Counted from the stretch's first letter, positions 9,755 to 17,380 are shown. The stretch is 64,000 nucleotides of DNA from Nitrosomonas ureae (GCF_900108305.1 NZ_FNUX01000002.1:124001-188000); one strand, 5' to 3'. Numbers and translations: made by a program. Notes: generated from the sequence alone by a model not told the origin.

Positions 9755-11017
9755 TTATTTAATCCTAGGTTTAAAATGAAAAGAATCACTAAAGACTTTT
9801 TCCATTACAGAACGTAGCTCAGACTCATAGCTTTTAGCAATAATATAGCTGTCGTGTATGGATAAGCATGGAATGTCTTTTGAAGTAAAATAATTAATAA
9901 TTTTCTCAGCTAAATTTGAATCCATTCTCTGCAAGAACAATCCATAAGGTGGGTTATAAAATGAATTCTTTATAGCTGAATGTTTAAGTTCAATTTCCTG
10001 AAGGAGAGATTCGGCATCCTTGATATGAAATTCACTTCTCATAGTATTAAGAGCATGCTTGCGAGACTTACAATTAAATAGTATTAAAAAAGCTCTTTTA
10101 ACTTCATTACGTTCACATCCCTCAATAGTATAAGCATCGCCGTCTAATTGAATTCCTTTGGTAGCATAACAAATCGTAGGATGGAGGGCTGAATAATCTA
10201 ATTCGCAAACTTCTTCACCATTTACTAACAGTTTCTTTCTGTCTTCTTTCGGCATATTTTCCCAAAAGCCGCCATAGAACCTACCTCCTCCACTTTCGCC
10301 ATTGAAAATCCTTTTTACCGTGATGCTAGTTGGATCATATTGATAACGTAGATCAATAGCATCTGTATTTATTTCGGTTTTCCTTAACAGCTCATTGTAT
10401 TTCTTGAGTTCTTCTCTTTTCTTTATATCAAATCTATCATTCACATAATCAATCAGATTCCCATTTTCATCTTTTTTTATAATTGTTTCTTCTTCTGGTG
10501 CTTCAGGATCATGTTCTATTTTCTTAATATCAAAATCCAGAAAATTTAGAAGCTTATCGCTGGCTTTGATGCGTGTTTGAAAACTTTTGCCCTTAGTGCG
10601 ATTGAAGTAATATTTTGATTTATCAGCATAACTCAATGAAACAAGGCCATCCAATACGCCTTTGAATAAATCATACTTAAGATATATTTTTCTATATCTG
10701 GTTTCCTTTAAGTAATTGTTTCTATTTAAGCTAATCATTCGCCAAGGGGATTCGTAATAGTGTGCTGCTACCCATAAATCCAAAATAATAACGTCCAGAT
10801 GCTTTTTTACCCGATCAGCTTTTCTTATTGGCTTTTTGCTTTCTTCTCTCAATTGCTTCAGTTCAGCAAAGATTGCTGACAATTGGCTATTCATAGGAGG
10901 GAAATCTGTTTTTCGATGAACTTGTAACGGGATGGCTTTTAATAAAGCATCTTTTTGTGCTTTTTCTGAGATATTTTTTGGATTTGCATCGTACTTGTCA
11001 TTAGAATGATTAGTCAT
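9755..11017 (-). CDS. Polymerase-like protein with family-A palm motifs (putative replicase)
   Basis: A 420-residue protein whose C-terminal half carries an ordered set of motifs like those of the family-A/single-subunit polymerase palm. Motif A is CELDYSALHP with Asp274. An O-helix-like RNEVKRAFLILFN has Arg303 and Lys307. LQRMDSNLAEKII resembles the Gln-rich palm helix. Motif C is LSIHDSYII with His388-Asp389. There is no recognisable 3'-5' exonuclease, and the N-terminal half (about 200 residues, charged, helical) is unassigned. ATG 11017 is preferred; a TTG at 11050 lies further upstream, with a TATAAT-like -10 just beyond it (about 11064-11069). It is the largest gene of the element and a candidate replication protein. 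The motifs are visible; the activity is inferred. Confidence 0.6.
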   Translation of the reverse strand: MTNHSNDKYDANPKNISEKAQKDALLKAIPLQVHRKTDFPPMNSQLSAIFAELKQLREESKKPIRKADRVKKHLDVIILDLWVAAHYYESPWRMISLNRNNYLKETRYRKIYLKYDLFKGVLDGLVSLSYADKSKYYFNRTKGKSFQTRIKASDKLLNFLDFDIKKIEHDPEAPEEETIIKKDENGNLIDYVNDRFDIKKREELKKYNELLRKTEINTDAIDLRYQYDPTSITVKRIFNGESGGGRFYGGFWENMPKEDRKKLLVNGEEVCELDYSALHPTICYATKGIQLDGDAYTIEGCERNEVKRAFLILFNCKSRKHALNTMRSEFHIKDAESLLQEIELKHSAIKNSFYNPPYGLFLQRMDSNLAEKIINYFTSKDIPCLSIHDSYIIAKSYESELRSVMEKVFSDSFHFKPRIK

Positions 11018-11247
11018 CAATTGGCGCCTTGAAGGTTTAAACTGATTCAATTTTTATCTAATATTATAGAATATGGTTTCATAGTATATTTATAATGTCC
11101 ACAAAACGCATCAGGATGGACTGTATTGCATTATATTTGTTGAGTACATACCCAACCTATTAAAAAATAATAATAAAGCCTTATGATTTATTTTAATCGG
11201 TTATGTGTAAATTAAATCGAATTAATCCAGTGTTTCACAAAAACTTT

Positions 11248-11270
11248 GAGAGCACATTGATTGGTGCTCT
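11248..11270 (-). terminator. Candidate terminator, minus strand
   Basis: A perfect 7-bp stem AGAGCAC/GTGCTCT with an 8-base loop. Read on the minus strand it is followed by CAAAGTTTTT. It lies downstream of the J-domain remnant on the same strand and may be its original terminator. Confidence 0.45.
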
Positions 11271-11405
11271 TCGGTATAAAATCAATGTTTAGAGAATATG
11301 TCTACCGCACTTCCAATCAGATGTGCCACTAGGTATAAAAAAGAAAGGAAACTCGAAAAGGTAGCTTTTTTACGATTCCAAAAATTCCCCAAAAAAGATT
11401 ATTTT

Positions 11406-11519
11406 TTATTTATCTGGATGATAACGTTGAGCAAGAGCTTTGTATGCAGCTCGAATAACGACATTATCAGCCAATGGTGTTACGCCTAAAATTGCGTAGT
11501 AATCTTTATTTTCGTTCAA
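11406..11519 (-). pseudogene. J-domain (DnaJ-like) gene remnant
   Basis: Thirty-seven codons, from TTG at 11519 to TAA at 11406, read as the N-terminal part of a J domain: KDYYAILGV, then [16 protein letters not shown], ending directly after the HPD motif. Helices I and II and the HPD loop are present; helices III and IV and the rest of any normal DnaJ-type protein are missing. The conservation of the HPD block makes chance unlikely. It is most likely a truncated gene inside the tRNA-Arg element; a translated mini-J peptide is less likely. Confidence 0.75.
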
Positions 11520-11839
11520 TTAGTAGCCTAAATCCTAATAAAGCAACTCTGCTAGTAGTCTATTTGCTAATTATTAATATAATCATATTGTTACTCAGGA
11601 ATTGACAGATAAGCATTATTTTTACTTAACTGATGGCACACCTATTAATTAAGTATTATCAATATGATAAATAGCTATGAAGCTAGCTATTATTCTAATA
11701 ATGGTTATTTTAGATATAAGATTTTATTTGCTTGTTCTATAAACGAATTTACTTAAATTATTAAGTGGTGGCGTATTTAATAAGTCAGTGCATTATTTAT
11801 CGGTACCCAAAAGTTTTTCTTAATGACCGACTTTTAAAC
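11520..11839. other. AT-rich gap without a recognisable gene
   Basis: About 320 AT-rich bases lie between the J-domain remnant and the 3' end of the integrase gene. I see no coding sequence, hairpin or repeat that stands out. The gap between 11051 and 11247, on the other side of the terminator, is similarly empty apart from the upstream region of the polymerase-like gene. Confidence 0.35.
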
Positions 11840-12841
11840 TTATTTTTGCGCATTCATCTTAATTACAATGTCTTCCGCTTTCAGGTGAGTATATCTTTTT
11901 AGTTGTTGCAGCGTTTTATGGCCGCTGATGTGTGCTGTTTCCATGATATTGAAACCTCGTTCAAAGAATCTTGAGCAGGCTTCATGCCTCAGGTCGTGGA
12001 ATCTTAAATTTTGAATGGTTGTTTTGTTGAGCATCCTTCGCCAAGCATTTTCAAAGCTATCAGCTCGAAGCCAAGTCCAAAATACCCTTGAGTCATTAAG
12101 CTTACGCGGAATTCCTTTTAGTGTTTCGATTGCTTTTTTGGATAGCGGCACTGTTCTTGAGTCGCCATTCTTGGTAATAGGCAATAGTGCAGTCTGTTTC
12201 TTTAAGTCTATATTATTCCAGTCTAGTGATAGCAATTCGCCCAGTCTCATTCCCGTTTCAAGAGCTAATAAGATCATAGGTGCGAGCAAAGGAGATTTAC
12301 TGTTTTTTGCTGCTTGTAACAGCATATGTTCTTCATCTTCTACAAGCCGTCTATCACGTCCCCTAGATTGTTTAGGTTTGCGTACTAGCGTGGCAACATT
12401 ATTTATGAGTGGAATACCCCAGTCTTTTATTGATATATCCAATAGGTGAGACATTGATCCTATTTCTTTAATAACTGTTGATCCTTGTTTTCCTTCGGCT
12501 AGTCGTTTGTCTCGGTGTGCTGCGATGTGTTTGCTTTGTAGCTGACTGACTACGTAATGGCCAAATTGCTTTTTTAGATAAAGCATTCGTTGTTTATCTT
12601 TTATTGCTGATCGTTTCAGTGGGGTAACTTCCTGAATGTATCTGTCAATCAGTTCTGCAACAGTGACTCTGTCGGCTTCTTGTCTATTGATGAATATGCC
12701 CCTATCCATTTCAGATTCAATAAGCCTTGCCCATTTTTGAGCATCTGTTTTGGTTTTGCAGGTTTTTGTAATTGCAGGTATCCCAACCTTTCTTATTTGA
12801 ACTTTAAAGGTTCCTGATGGGATTTTGGTAATTGTTGCCAT
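11840..12841 (-). CDS. Tyrosine recombinase / integrase
   Basis: A 333-residue phage-type integrase that catalyses site-specific recombination between attachment sites. The N-terminal arm-binding and SAM-like core-binding domains cover roughly residues 1-165. The catalytic domain shows all key residues: Arg in ETGMRLGEL (about 197), Lys in ITKNGDSRTVPL, the HxxR box FHDLRHEACSRF (about 285), His in HISGHKTLQQL and the nucleophile Tyr in KRYTHL (about 319). The gene begins 90 bases from the 3' end of tRNA-Arg and is transcribed away from it, the standard arrangement for a tRNA-targeting integrase. It appears intact. Confidence 0.95.
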   Translation of the reverse strand: MATITKIPSGTFKVQIRKVGIPAITKTCKTKTDAQKWARLIESEMDRGIFINRQEADRVTVAELIDRYIQEVTPLKRSAIKDKQRMLYLKKQFGHYVVSQLQSKHIAAHRDKRLAEGKQGSTVIKEIGSMSHLLDISIKDWGIPLINNVATLVRKPKQSRGRDRRLVEDEEHMLLQAAKNSKSPLLAPMILLALETGMRLGELLSLDWNNIDLKKQTALLPITKNGDSRTVPLSKKAIETLKGIPRKLNDSRVFWTWLRADSFENAWRRMLNKTTIQNLRFHDLRHEACSRFFERGFNIMETAHISGHKTLQQLKRYTHLKAEDIVIKMNAQK

Positions 12842-12862
12842 TTTCGCCTCATTTCACATAAA

Positions 12863-12880
12863 CTGTGCTGAAATTGTGAC
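12863..12880 (+). repeat. Direct repeat copy 2, candidate integrase arm-type site
   Basis: Identical to 7576-7593. It lies between the integrase start and the tRNA-Arg attachment site, in the integrase promoter region, so binding here could also regulate integrase expression. Confidence 0.6.
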
Positions 12881-12930
12881 GAAATAGACATTCAGTGGAT
12901 AGAAAAGCGGAGCTAAGTTAATGATTCTAT

Positions 12931-13006
12931 TGGCGCCCTGAACACGAATCGAACGTGCGACCTACCCCTTAGGAGGGGGTTGCTCTATCCACTGAGCTAC
13001 CAAGGC
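12931..13006 (-). tRNA. tRNA-Arg (anticodon CCU)
   Basis: A 76-base cloverleaf with encoded CCA. The acceptor stem GCCTTGG pairs with TCAGGGC. The D-arm is GCTCAGTGGATAGAGC. The anticodon stem ACCCC/GGGGT encloses the loop CTCCTAA, giving anticodon CCU. The T-loop is GTTCGATTC. Its 3' half is the attachment site of the adjacent integrase, and the 40-bp core is duplicated at 7407-7446. The gene reads as functional. Confidence 0.96.
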
Positions 13007-13255
13007 GAACTTGGCATTTTACGCTAATCTCATAGCATGAGTAGATAGTGTCAATTAATTGTGTTTCGATAGATGCATATAAGATGCAATTTTGACAAGA
13101 AATCGTGCTCTGAAGACACCCGAATCATATCTGTCCGCAAAGAATTTCTGACTGAATCAATTAAATCCGGATATTTTGTTCGGAGGAGCGTGGATAGTTG
13201 CAAGCGATCAACCATAAAACCCATGCGGTGCATTCTTATCAAAGTAAATCACTTG

Positions 13256-13284
13256 TTGCGCCTGGAGAATCATTTCACTACAAT
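13256..13284 (+). promoter_or_regulatory. Sigma70-type promoter of the zur-like gene
   Basis: TTGCGC (13256-13261) and TACAAT (13279-13284) are separated by 17 bases, predicting transcription from about 13291. This falls inside the palindrome at 13288-13300 and upstream of the ATG at 13313. Confidence 0.6.
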
Positions 13285-13287
13285 GAC

Positions 13288-13300
13288 GCAACATTGTTGC
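13288..13300. promoter_or_regulatory. Candidate Zur operator 1
   Basis: Perfect 13-bp palindrome GCAACATTGTTGC over the predicted start point of the zur-like gene. It shares the GCAAC-N3-GTTGC pattern with the palindrome upstream of the ZnuD-like receptor (14144-14158), which suggests autoregulation. Confidence 0.55.
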
Positions 13301-13312
13301 ATTTGTATCAAC

Positions 13313-13735
13313 ATGCCAAATAAATTTTACCATACTGCTGAAAACATGATTCTGCACCACAGTGGGCGTGCGACAGCGGGTCGTATTGGAATACTCGCCA
13401 CATTGTTGGCTGAGCAGAAAGCCATTACGCATCGTGAAATCGAGCAACGTCTTCCGCAATCATTACAATTGGATCGAGTGACTTTATACCGTACGCTGGA
13501 GTGGCTTGTTGAAAATGGTCTCATTCACAAAATAACCAGTGACGACCGGGTATGGCGCTATCATGCGAATCATGAATCGCATTCACATCAACATGCACAC
13601 TTCAAATGCACCGGTTGCGCACAAGTGATTTGCCTGGATAGCTTGCCGACTGAGCAAAGCTGGCCATTACCGACCGGCTACCGCTTTCAGGAAATTGAAT
13701 TGACGGTCAAAGGTCTTTGCGCCAATTGCTGTTGA
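13313..13735 (+). CDS. zur: Fur-family regulator, Zur-like
   Basis: A metal-dependent repressor of 140 residues. The winged helix has the Fur pattern (ITHREIEQRLP, then LDRVTLYRTLEWLVENGLIHKI). The dimerisation half holds a His-rich metal site (ANHESHSHQHAHFKC) and structural zinc cysteines CTGC and CANCC. ATG 13313 is preferred because earlier in-frame starts lie in or upstream of the predicted -10 element. The stop overlaps the region of the next gene, whose ATG comes 3 bases later. Zinc specificity is inferred from the downstream ZnuD-like receptor and the shared palindromes; the protein alone would only support the Fur family. Confidence 0.85.
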   Translation: MPNKFYHTAENMILHHSGRATAGRIGILATLLAEQKAITHREIEQRLPQSLQLDRVTLYRTLEWLVENGLIHKITSDDRVWRYHANHESHSHQHAHFKCTGCAQVICLDSLPTEQSWPLPTGYRFQEIELTVKGLCANCC

Positions 13736-13737
13736 CG

Positions 13738-14055
13738 ATGATACGCAAAAGCTTTTTCTTAATTCTTACGCTTGCTGTATTGTGCGTACCGGTGTTCTTG
13801 ATGGCGCATGCTTTCACGCACTACGCACAAGCCGATTTAGTCGATGTCATTGACAATGACATCGATCTTGATGAAATCTGCCTGGATTGTCTCGCGCTCA
13901 CCGCGCTCAATCTCTTTTTGATTGCATCAGGATTGCTTCTATGCATTTCAGTTACTCGCCACCGCTTGCCGTTATGGGCAATAAGGTGGCATTCCGATAG
14001 TAAAACACCTTCCTATTATTCACGCGCACCGCCTTCCGGTTTTTCTGTTTCTTAA
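13738..14055 (+). CDS. Small membrane protein, DUF2946-like, in zinc locus
   Basis: A 105-residue protein with an N-terminal hydrophobic segment (FFLILTLAVLCVPVFLM), an acidic stretch DVIDNDIDLDEICLDC containing a CxxC pair, a second membrane helix (ALNLFLIASGLLLCIS) and a C-terminal SRAPPSG. The CxxC and the terminal RAPP recall DUF2946-type proteins that accompany metal TonB receptors; this is recognition from memory and tentative. It starts 3 bases after the zur-like stop and lies ahead of the receptor gene, so a role in zinc handling is likely. A TTG at 13717 is an alternative start. Confidence 0.6.
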   Translation: MIRKSFFLILTLAVLCVPVFLMAHAFTHYAQADLVDVIDNDIDLDEICLDCLALTALNLFLIASGLLLCISVTRHRLPLWAIRWHSDSKTPSYYSRAPPSGFSVS

Positions 14056-14143
14056 ACAAATAATCCTGCTCTGACCCAGCCATCCAGCAGTCGATAGATG
14101 GTTTTGACGGAGTTAATTACTGTTGATTGATCAGCACCCTTGC

Positions 14144-14158
14144 TGCAACTCAGTTGCA
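14144..14158. promoter_or_regulatory. Candidate Zur operator 2, upstream of ZnuD-like gene
   Basis: Perfect 15-bp palindrome TGCAACTCAGTTGCA, immediately before a -10-like TATAAC (14160-14165) and 79 bases upstream of the receptor ATG. It has the same GCAAC-N3-GTTGC core as the site at the zur-like promoter. Confidence 0.55.
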
Positions 14159-14236
14159 CTATAACCGCTTATTCAATCAGGAAAGTGGTATGGACTATGC
14201 TGATCACAGAAAACCAGATCATGATAGATAGTTATT

Positions 14237-16258
14237 ATGCAAACAGCGCTATTTAAACAAACGGCTATCATACTCATTGTATTCTCCCTGGATACATCGA
14301 ATATTTGCGCACAAAGCGCTCCCGGGAATATCCAATTGCCGGGTGTCAAGATAACCGCGCCGACTACAAGCTCGGCGGAATCAACCGGGATCAAGGCTGA
14401 CGTGATTATTCAGCGTGATCGCTTGCGCCAGAAACGTGAAGCCAATCTGGGAGACACGCTTGCACACGAGCTTGGAGTCACTTCCAGCAGTTTTGGTCCG
14501 GGTGCTGGCCGCCCGATCATCCGCGGGCAGGACGGCGAGCGTGTTCGTATAATGGAAAATAGCATGAGTACGGGAGACGTTTCTGTCATCAGCCCGGATC
14601 ATGCTGTTGCGACAGAAACCTTAAATGCCACCCGCATTGAAATACTGCGGGGGCCATCGACATTACTTTATGGCAGCGGTATATCCGGCGGTGTCGTGAA
14701 TGTGCTAAATGATCGCATTCCGGATCGTTTATTCAAAACACCGCAAGCCAACTTTGAAGGACGTTTCAATTCCGCTCTGGAAGAACGCAGCGGAGTGCTT
14801 ACAGCATCAGGTAGTAAGGGCCGGATTTCGTGGAATATTGAAGGCATGAAAAGAAAAACCAACGATATTCATATTCCCGGCCGAGCCAATCCGAACGATC
14901 CGGAGAGCGAAATCGGATTTGTCAGAAATAGCGCCATTGATTCCAGCAATTTATCAGCAGGCAGCGCTTATATTGGTGAACGAGGGTTTGTGGGTATGTC
15001 GATTTCAAAATTAGAAAATTTCTACGGTATCCCCGGGCCGGAAGGCGCAAAAATTGATATGGGCCAAACGCGTTACAGTCTGGCTGGTGATCTGGATAAC
15101 CCATTCAAAGGGTTTCAGCAATTAAGAACACGTTTTAACTATAATGATTATCAGCATAAAGAACTTGAACAGAGCGGCGAAACTGGCAGTCGTTTTAAGA
15201 ATGATGAATTGGAAGGCCGCGCCGAATTAACGCATGCGCCTGTCGCGCAGTGGCAGGGCATTATGGGCGTGCAGCTACAGCACCGCAATTTTACTGCAAA
15301 AGGTGAAGAAGCCTTCGTACCAGCCAGCCTGTCGCAATCTGCCGGCATATTCATGGTTGAGAAACGCAACTGGCAACAATGGCAGTTTGAAATCGGCGGG
15401 CGGTTTGAGCATTCGAACCATAATCCACGCGCAGCAATACTGCAGACACGTAACTTTAATTTGTACAGCGTATCCGCAGGCGCCGCCTGGAAATTTATCG
15501 AGGGCTATCAGCTCGATCTTACCGCCACACGTGGACAACGCGCACCGAATACCGTAGCCCTGTTTGCCGACGGCGTGCATATCGCGACCAACACGTTTGA
15601 ACAAGGCAATTCCGCCTTAAACAAAGAAACATCCAATAACTTTGATGTCGCTTTACAAAAAACCACAGGCAGAATTACCGGAAGAGTGAATTTATTTTAT
15701 AACCATATCAACGATTATATTTTTCAACAAAGCCGTGATAGCAATAATGATGGAATTGCTGACCGAGTTGATGACGAAGGCATCGTGGAAGTCAATGGCT
15801 CATTTTTAGTTCAGGACTTTTCTCAAACCCGGGCAAGATTTTATGGTTTGGAAGCTGAAGCCAACATCGCGCTGCTGCCGGATACCGTCAATTTGCGTTT
15901 ATTCACGGATACCGTCTATGGCAAGCTAAAAGACAATGGTAATATTCCACGCATCACGCCACAACGATTCGGTTTTGATCTGAACCTTACCCAAAATAAG
16001 TGGCAGGCCAATTTCAATCTGACCCGCGTTGTCCGTCAAGATCGAATCGCTGTACTGGAAACTGAAACACCCGGCTACACCTTGATGAATACCGAAATCG
16101 GTTATCACATGAAACTGACTCAATCCGTCAATTACATGCTGTTCTTGCAGGGCAGGAATCTATTGGATAGCGATATCCGCATGCATACTTCTTTCCTGAA
16201 AGATACGGCCCCCATGGCCGGACGAGCTATTATCGGAGGAATTAGGGGCGTTTTCTAA
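14237..16258 (+). CDS. znuD: ZnuD-like TonB-dependent outer membrane receptor
   Basis: An outer-membrane, TonB-energised receptor of 673 residues, probably for zinc. A signal peptide ends near ICAQS. The plug domain carries the features I associate with ZnuD: GAGRPIIRGQDGERVRIM, then SVISPDHAVATETLNATRIE and EILRGPSTLLYGSGISGGVV (about residues 95-160). The beta-barrel follows and ends in Phe (GGIRGVF). The long His-rich loops of neisserial ZnuD are not obvious here. Its position behind a Zur-like gene and the palindrome in its promoter support zinc-responsive expression. Another metal or a metallophore as substrate cannot be excluded. Confidence 0.88.
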   Translation: MQTALFKQTAIILIVFSLDTSNICAQSAPGNIQLPGVKITAPTTSSAESTGIKADVIIQRDRLRQKREANLGDTLAHELGVTSSSFGPGAGRPIIRGQDGERVRIMENSMSTGDVSVISPDHAVATETLNATRIEILRGPSTLLYGSGISGGVVNVLNDRIPDRLFKTPQANFEGRFNSALEERSGVLTASGSKGRISWNIEGMKRKTNDIHIPGRANPNDPESEIGFVRNSAIDSSNLSAGSAYIGERGFVGMSISKLENFYGIPGPEGAKIDMGQTRYSLAGDLDNPFKGFQQLRTRFNYNDYQHKELEQSGETGSRFKNDELEGRAELTHAPVAQWQGIMGVQLQHRNFTAKGEEAFVPASLSQSAGIFMVEKRNWQQWQFEIGGRFEHSNHNPRAAILQTRNFNLYSVSAGAAWKFIEGYQLDLTATRGQRAPNTVALFADGVHIATNTFEQGNSALNKETSNNFDVALQKTTGRITGRVNLFYNHINDYIFQQSRDSNNDGIADRVDDEGIVEVNGSFLVQDFSQTRARFYGLEAEANIALLPDTVNLRLFTDTVYGKLKDNGNIPRITPQRFGFDLNLTQNKWQANFNLTRVVRQDRIAVLETETPGYTLMNTEIGYHMKLTQSVNYMLFLQGRNLLDSDIRMHTSFLKDTAPMAGRAIIGGIRGVF

Positions 16259-16342
16259 CAGCTTATCGATCAACGTTGCGCTGCAAAGCGTGGCGTTCAC
16301 CCTTGATCAGCTCCCCAGGCAGATGACGTAAACCAGACAACT

Positions 16343-16377
16343 GATTGGATGATCATAAAAGCTATAATCATCCAATC
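16343..16377. terminator. Hairpin between convergent genes, possible bidirectional terminator
   Basis: An 11-bp perfect inverted repeat, GATTGGATGAT and ATCATCCAATC, with a 13-base loop. It lies between the convergent ZnuD-like and P460-like genes. The stem is AT-rich and lacks a clean T-run on the plus side, so termination efficiency is uncertain. Confidence 0.5.
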
Positions 16378-16393
16378 AATAAGTTGAAGTTGA

Positions 16394-16915
16394 TTATTTT
16401 TTCACAAAATCAACCAGTTTTTGATAAGTAAACAGGAAATCCTGAGCCTGTAACGGGTTGTGGCACTGCGCACAAGTCAATTCGTTGCTTTTCGCGCTGC
16501 CATCGGGATTGTAAAGGGCAAACCCCCAGTCTCCGGAGCGATTTTCTTTGGGGAAAGCTGCATCCCAATCGCTTCTGTTTTCCATTACGCCAATAGCAGC
16601 CAGCGAATCGATTTCAAAGATACCGTCGCTACCGGGAATCGGCTTGCCTGCCGCATCTGCCTTGGGCGTATAGATTTCCATGACCACGACAGCGCCAGAA
16701 TCGCCGGGGTTTCCTTGCTGATAATTGGAAATTGCTGTTTCATTGGCATATAGCTTGGCTACTTGAGTCTGATTCGCGCGGTTTATTGTGGCATATTGTG
16801 TAAAGGCCTTAGCATAGTCGTCAGGAAATTTAACGTATTCGGGATCCCCGCCAGCCTGGGCAAGCAGAGGGGTGATTGCAAAAACGGCGACAATTGCTCT
16901 GAATGTATTTCTCAT
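16394..16915 (-). CDS. Cytochrome P460-family periplasmic c-type cytochrome
   Basis: A 173-residue exported protein with signal peptide (cleavage near AQA-GG) and a single heme c motif CAQCH at residues 148-152, near the C-terminus as in cytochrome P460 and cytochrome c'-beta. GDWGFALYNP matches the conserved W-F segment of the family. Aligning by eye to Nitrosomonas P460, the strand that carries the heme cross-linking lysine (VTVKELV) corresponds to VVVMEIY here, so the lysine appears to be Met. That would favour a c'-beta-like NO-binding role over hydroxylamine oxidation. AAGGAGA precedes the ATG. It appears monocistronic. Confidence 0.85.
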   Translation of the reverse strand: MRNTFRAIVAVFAITPLLAQAGGDPEYVKFPDDYAKAFTQYATINRANQTQVAKLYANETAISNYQQGNPGDSGAVVVMEIYTPKADAAGKPIPGSDGIFEIDSLAAIGVMENRSDWDAAFPKENRSGDWGFALYNPDGSAKSNELTCAQCHNPLQAQDFLFTYQKLVDFVKK

Positions 16916-17014
16916 GTTTCTTCTCCTTGATAAATATTGCGGGATAAAGCAGTCTTGAGATGATTATGATACCGTATTCAGCCTCTGAATATTGTTAACT
17001 TGCTAGCCGTTCTG

Positions 17015-17380
17015 CTAGGGCGCCAGATCGAGAACCAGCCTGATCGATAAATAAATGACGAGCAAAGCCAATGCCAGATGGATTGTAAAACTGACCGGCT
17101 TTTGCTTGACTGCATCGAAAAAAGTTTGATTCTTGCCTTCCCGTTTCAGGCGATCGTATTCTTCGCGCATTCTGGTGGTGCGCTCGTTCTGATAGGTATC
17201 CAGCAGCGCGCGTGCTTTTTCAAACTGACCTTCATCATGGAGCCAGATTGCAGGCATCGATACCCCCCAGTTTCCCGGCGTGGTTTCATAATAATCAATT
17301 GCATTGTTGGTCAGCAATTCGCGTACTTCATAGGCTTCATCATCGGGCACGCCATTAAGCCTGAATAAAATTTTTGCCAT
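17015..17380 (-). CDS. DUF6164-type small membrane protein
   Basis: A 121-residue protein. The N-terminal 65 residues (LFRLNGVPDDEAYEVRELL, then YETTPGNWGVSMPAIWL) match the pattern I know from DUF6164 proteins; a charged helix follows, and one C-terminal membrane segment (FTIHLALALLVIYLSIRLVL) anchors it, with the main domain probably cytosolic. Function unknown. It stands alone between the P460-like gene and the SDR gene. Confidence 0.8.
   Translation of the reverse strand: MAKILFRLNGVPDDEAYEVRELLTNNAIDYYETTPGNWGVSMPAIWLHDEGQFEKARALLDTYQNERTTRMREEYDRLKREGKNQTFFDAVKQKPVSFTIHLALALLVIYLSIRLVLDLAP

Larger units (their letters stand above)
7407..12975. mobile_element. Integrated element of about 5.6 kb at tRNA-Arg(CCU)
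   Basis: The element is bounded by 40-bp exact direct repeats (7407-7446 and 12936-12975), one of them within the 3' half of tRNA-Arg. It encodes a tyrosine integrase next to the tRNA, a protein with palm-polymerase motifs, a Sel1-repeat protein, a lipoprotein and a J-domain remnant. An 18-bp direct repeat, CTGTGCTGAAATTGTGAC, occurs inside each end (7576-7593 and 12863-12880). Codon use and base composition look more AT-rich than the flanking housekeeping genes. No relaxase, excisionase or structural phage genes were recognised. It could be a satellite, a plasmid-like integrative element or a shrunken island. Confidence 0.85.

Noticed and set aside
11298..11489. 63-residue plus-strand open frame
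   Set aside because: It lies opposite the J-domain remnant, has no signal peptide or family pattern and no good ribosome-binding site.
11800..11816. TCGGTACCC near the integrase 3' end as a third attachment site
   Set aside because: Only about 9 bases resemble the left attachment site flank, and the tRNA core is absent.
13073..13312. 80-residue N-terminal extension of the Zur-like regulator
   Set aside because: It would include the predicted promoter and operator, and Fur proteins do not carry such an extension.
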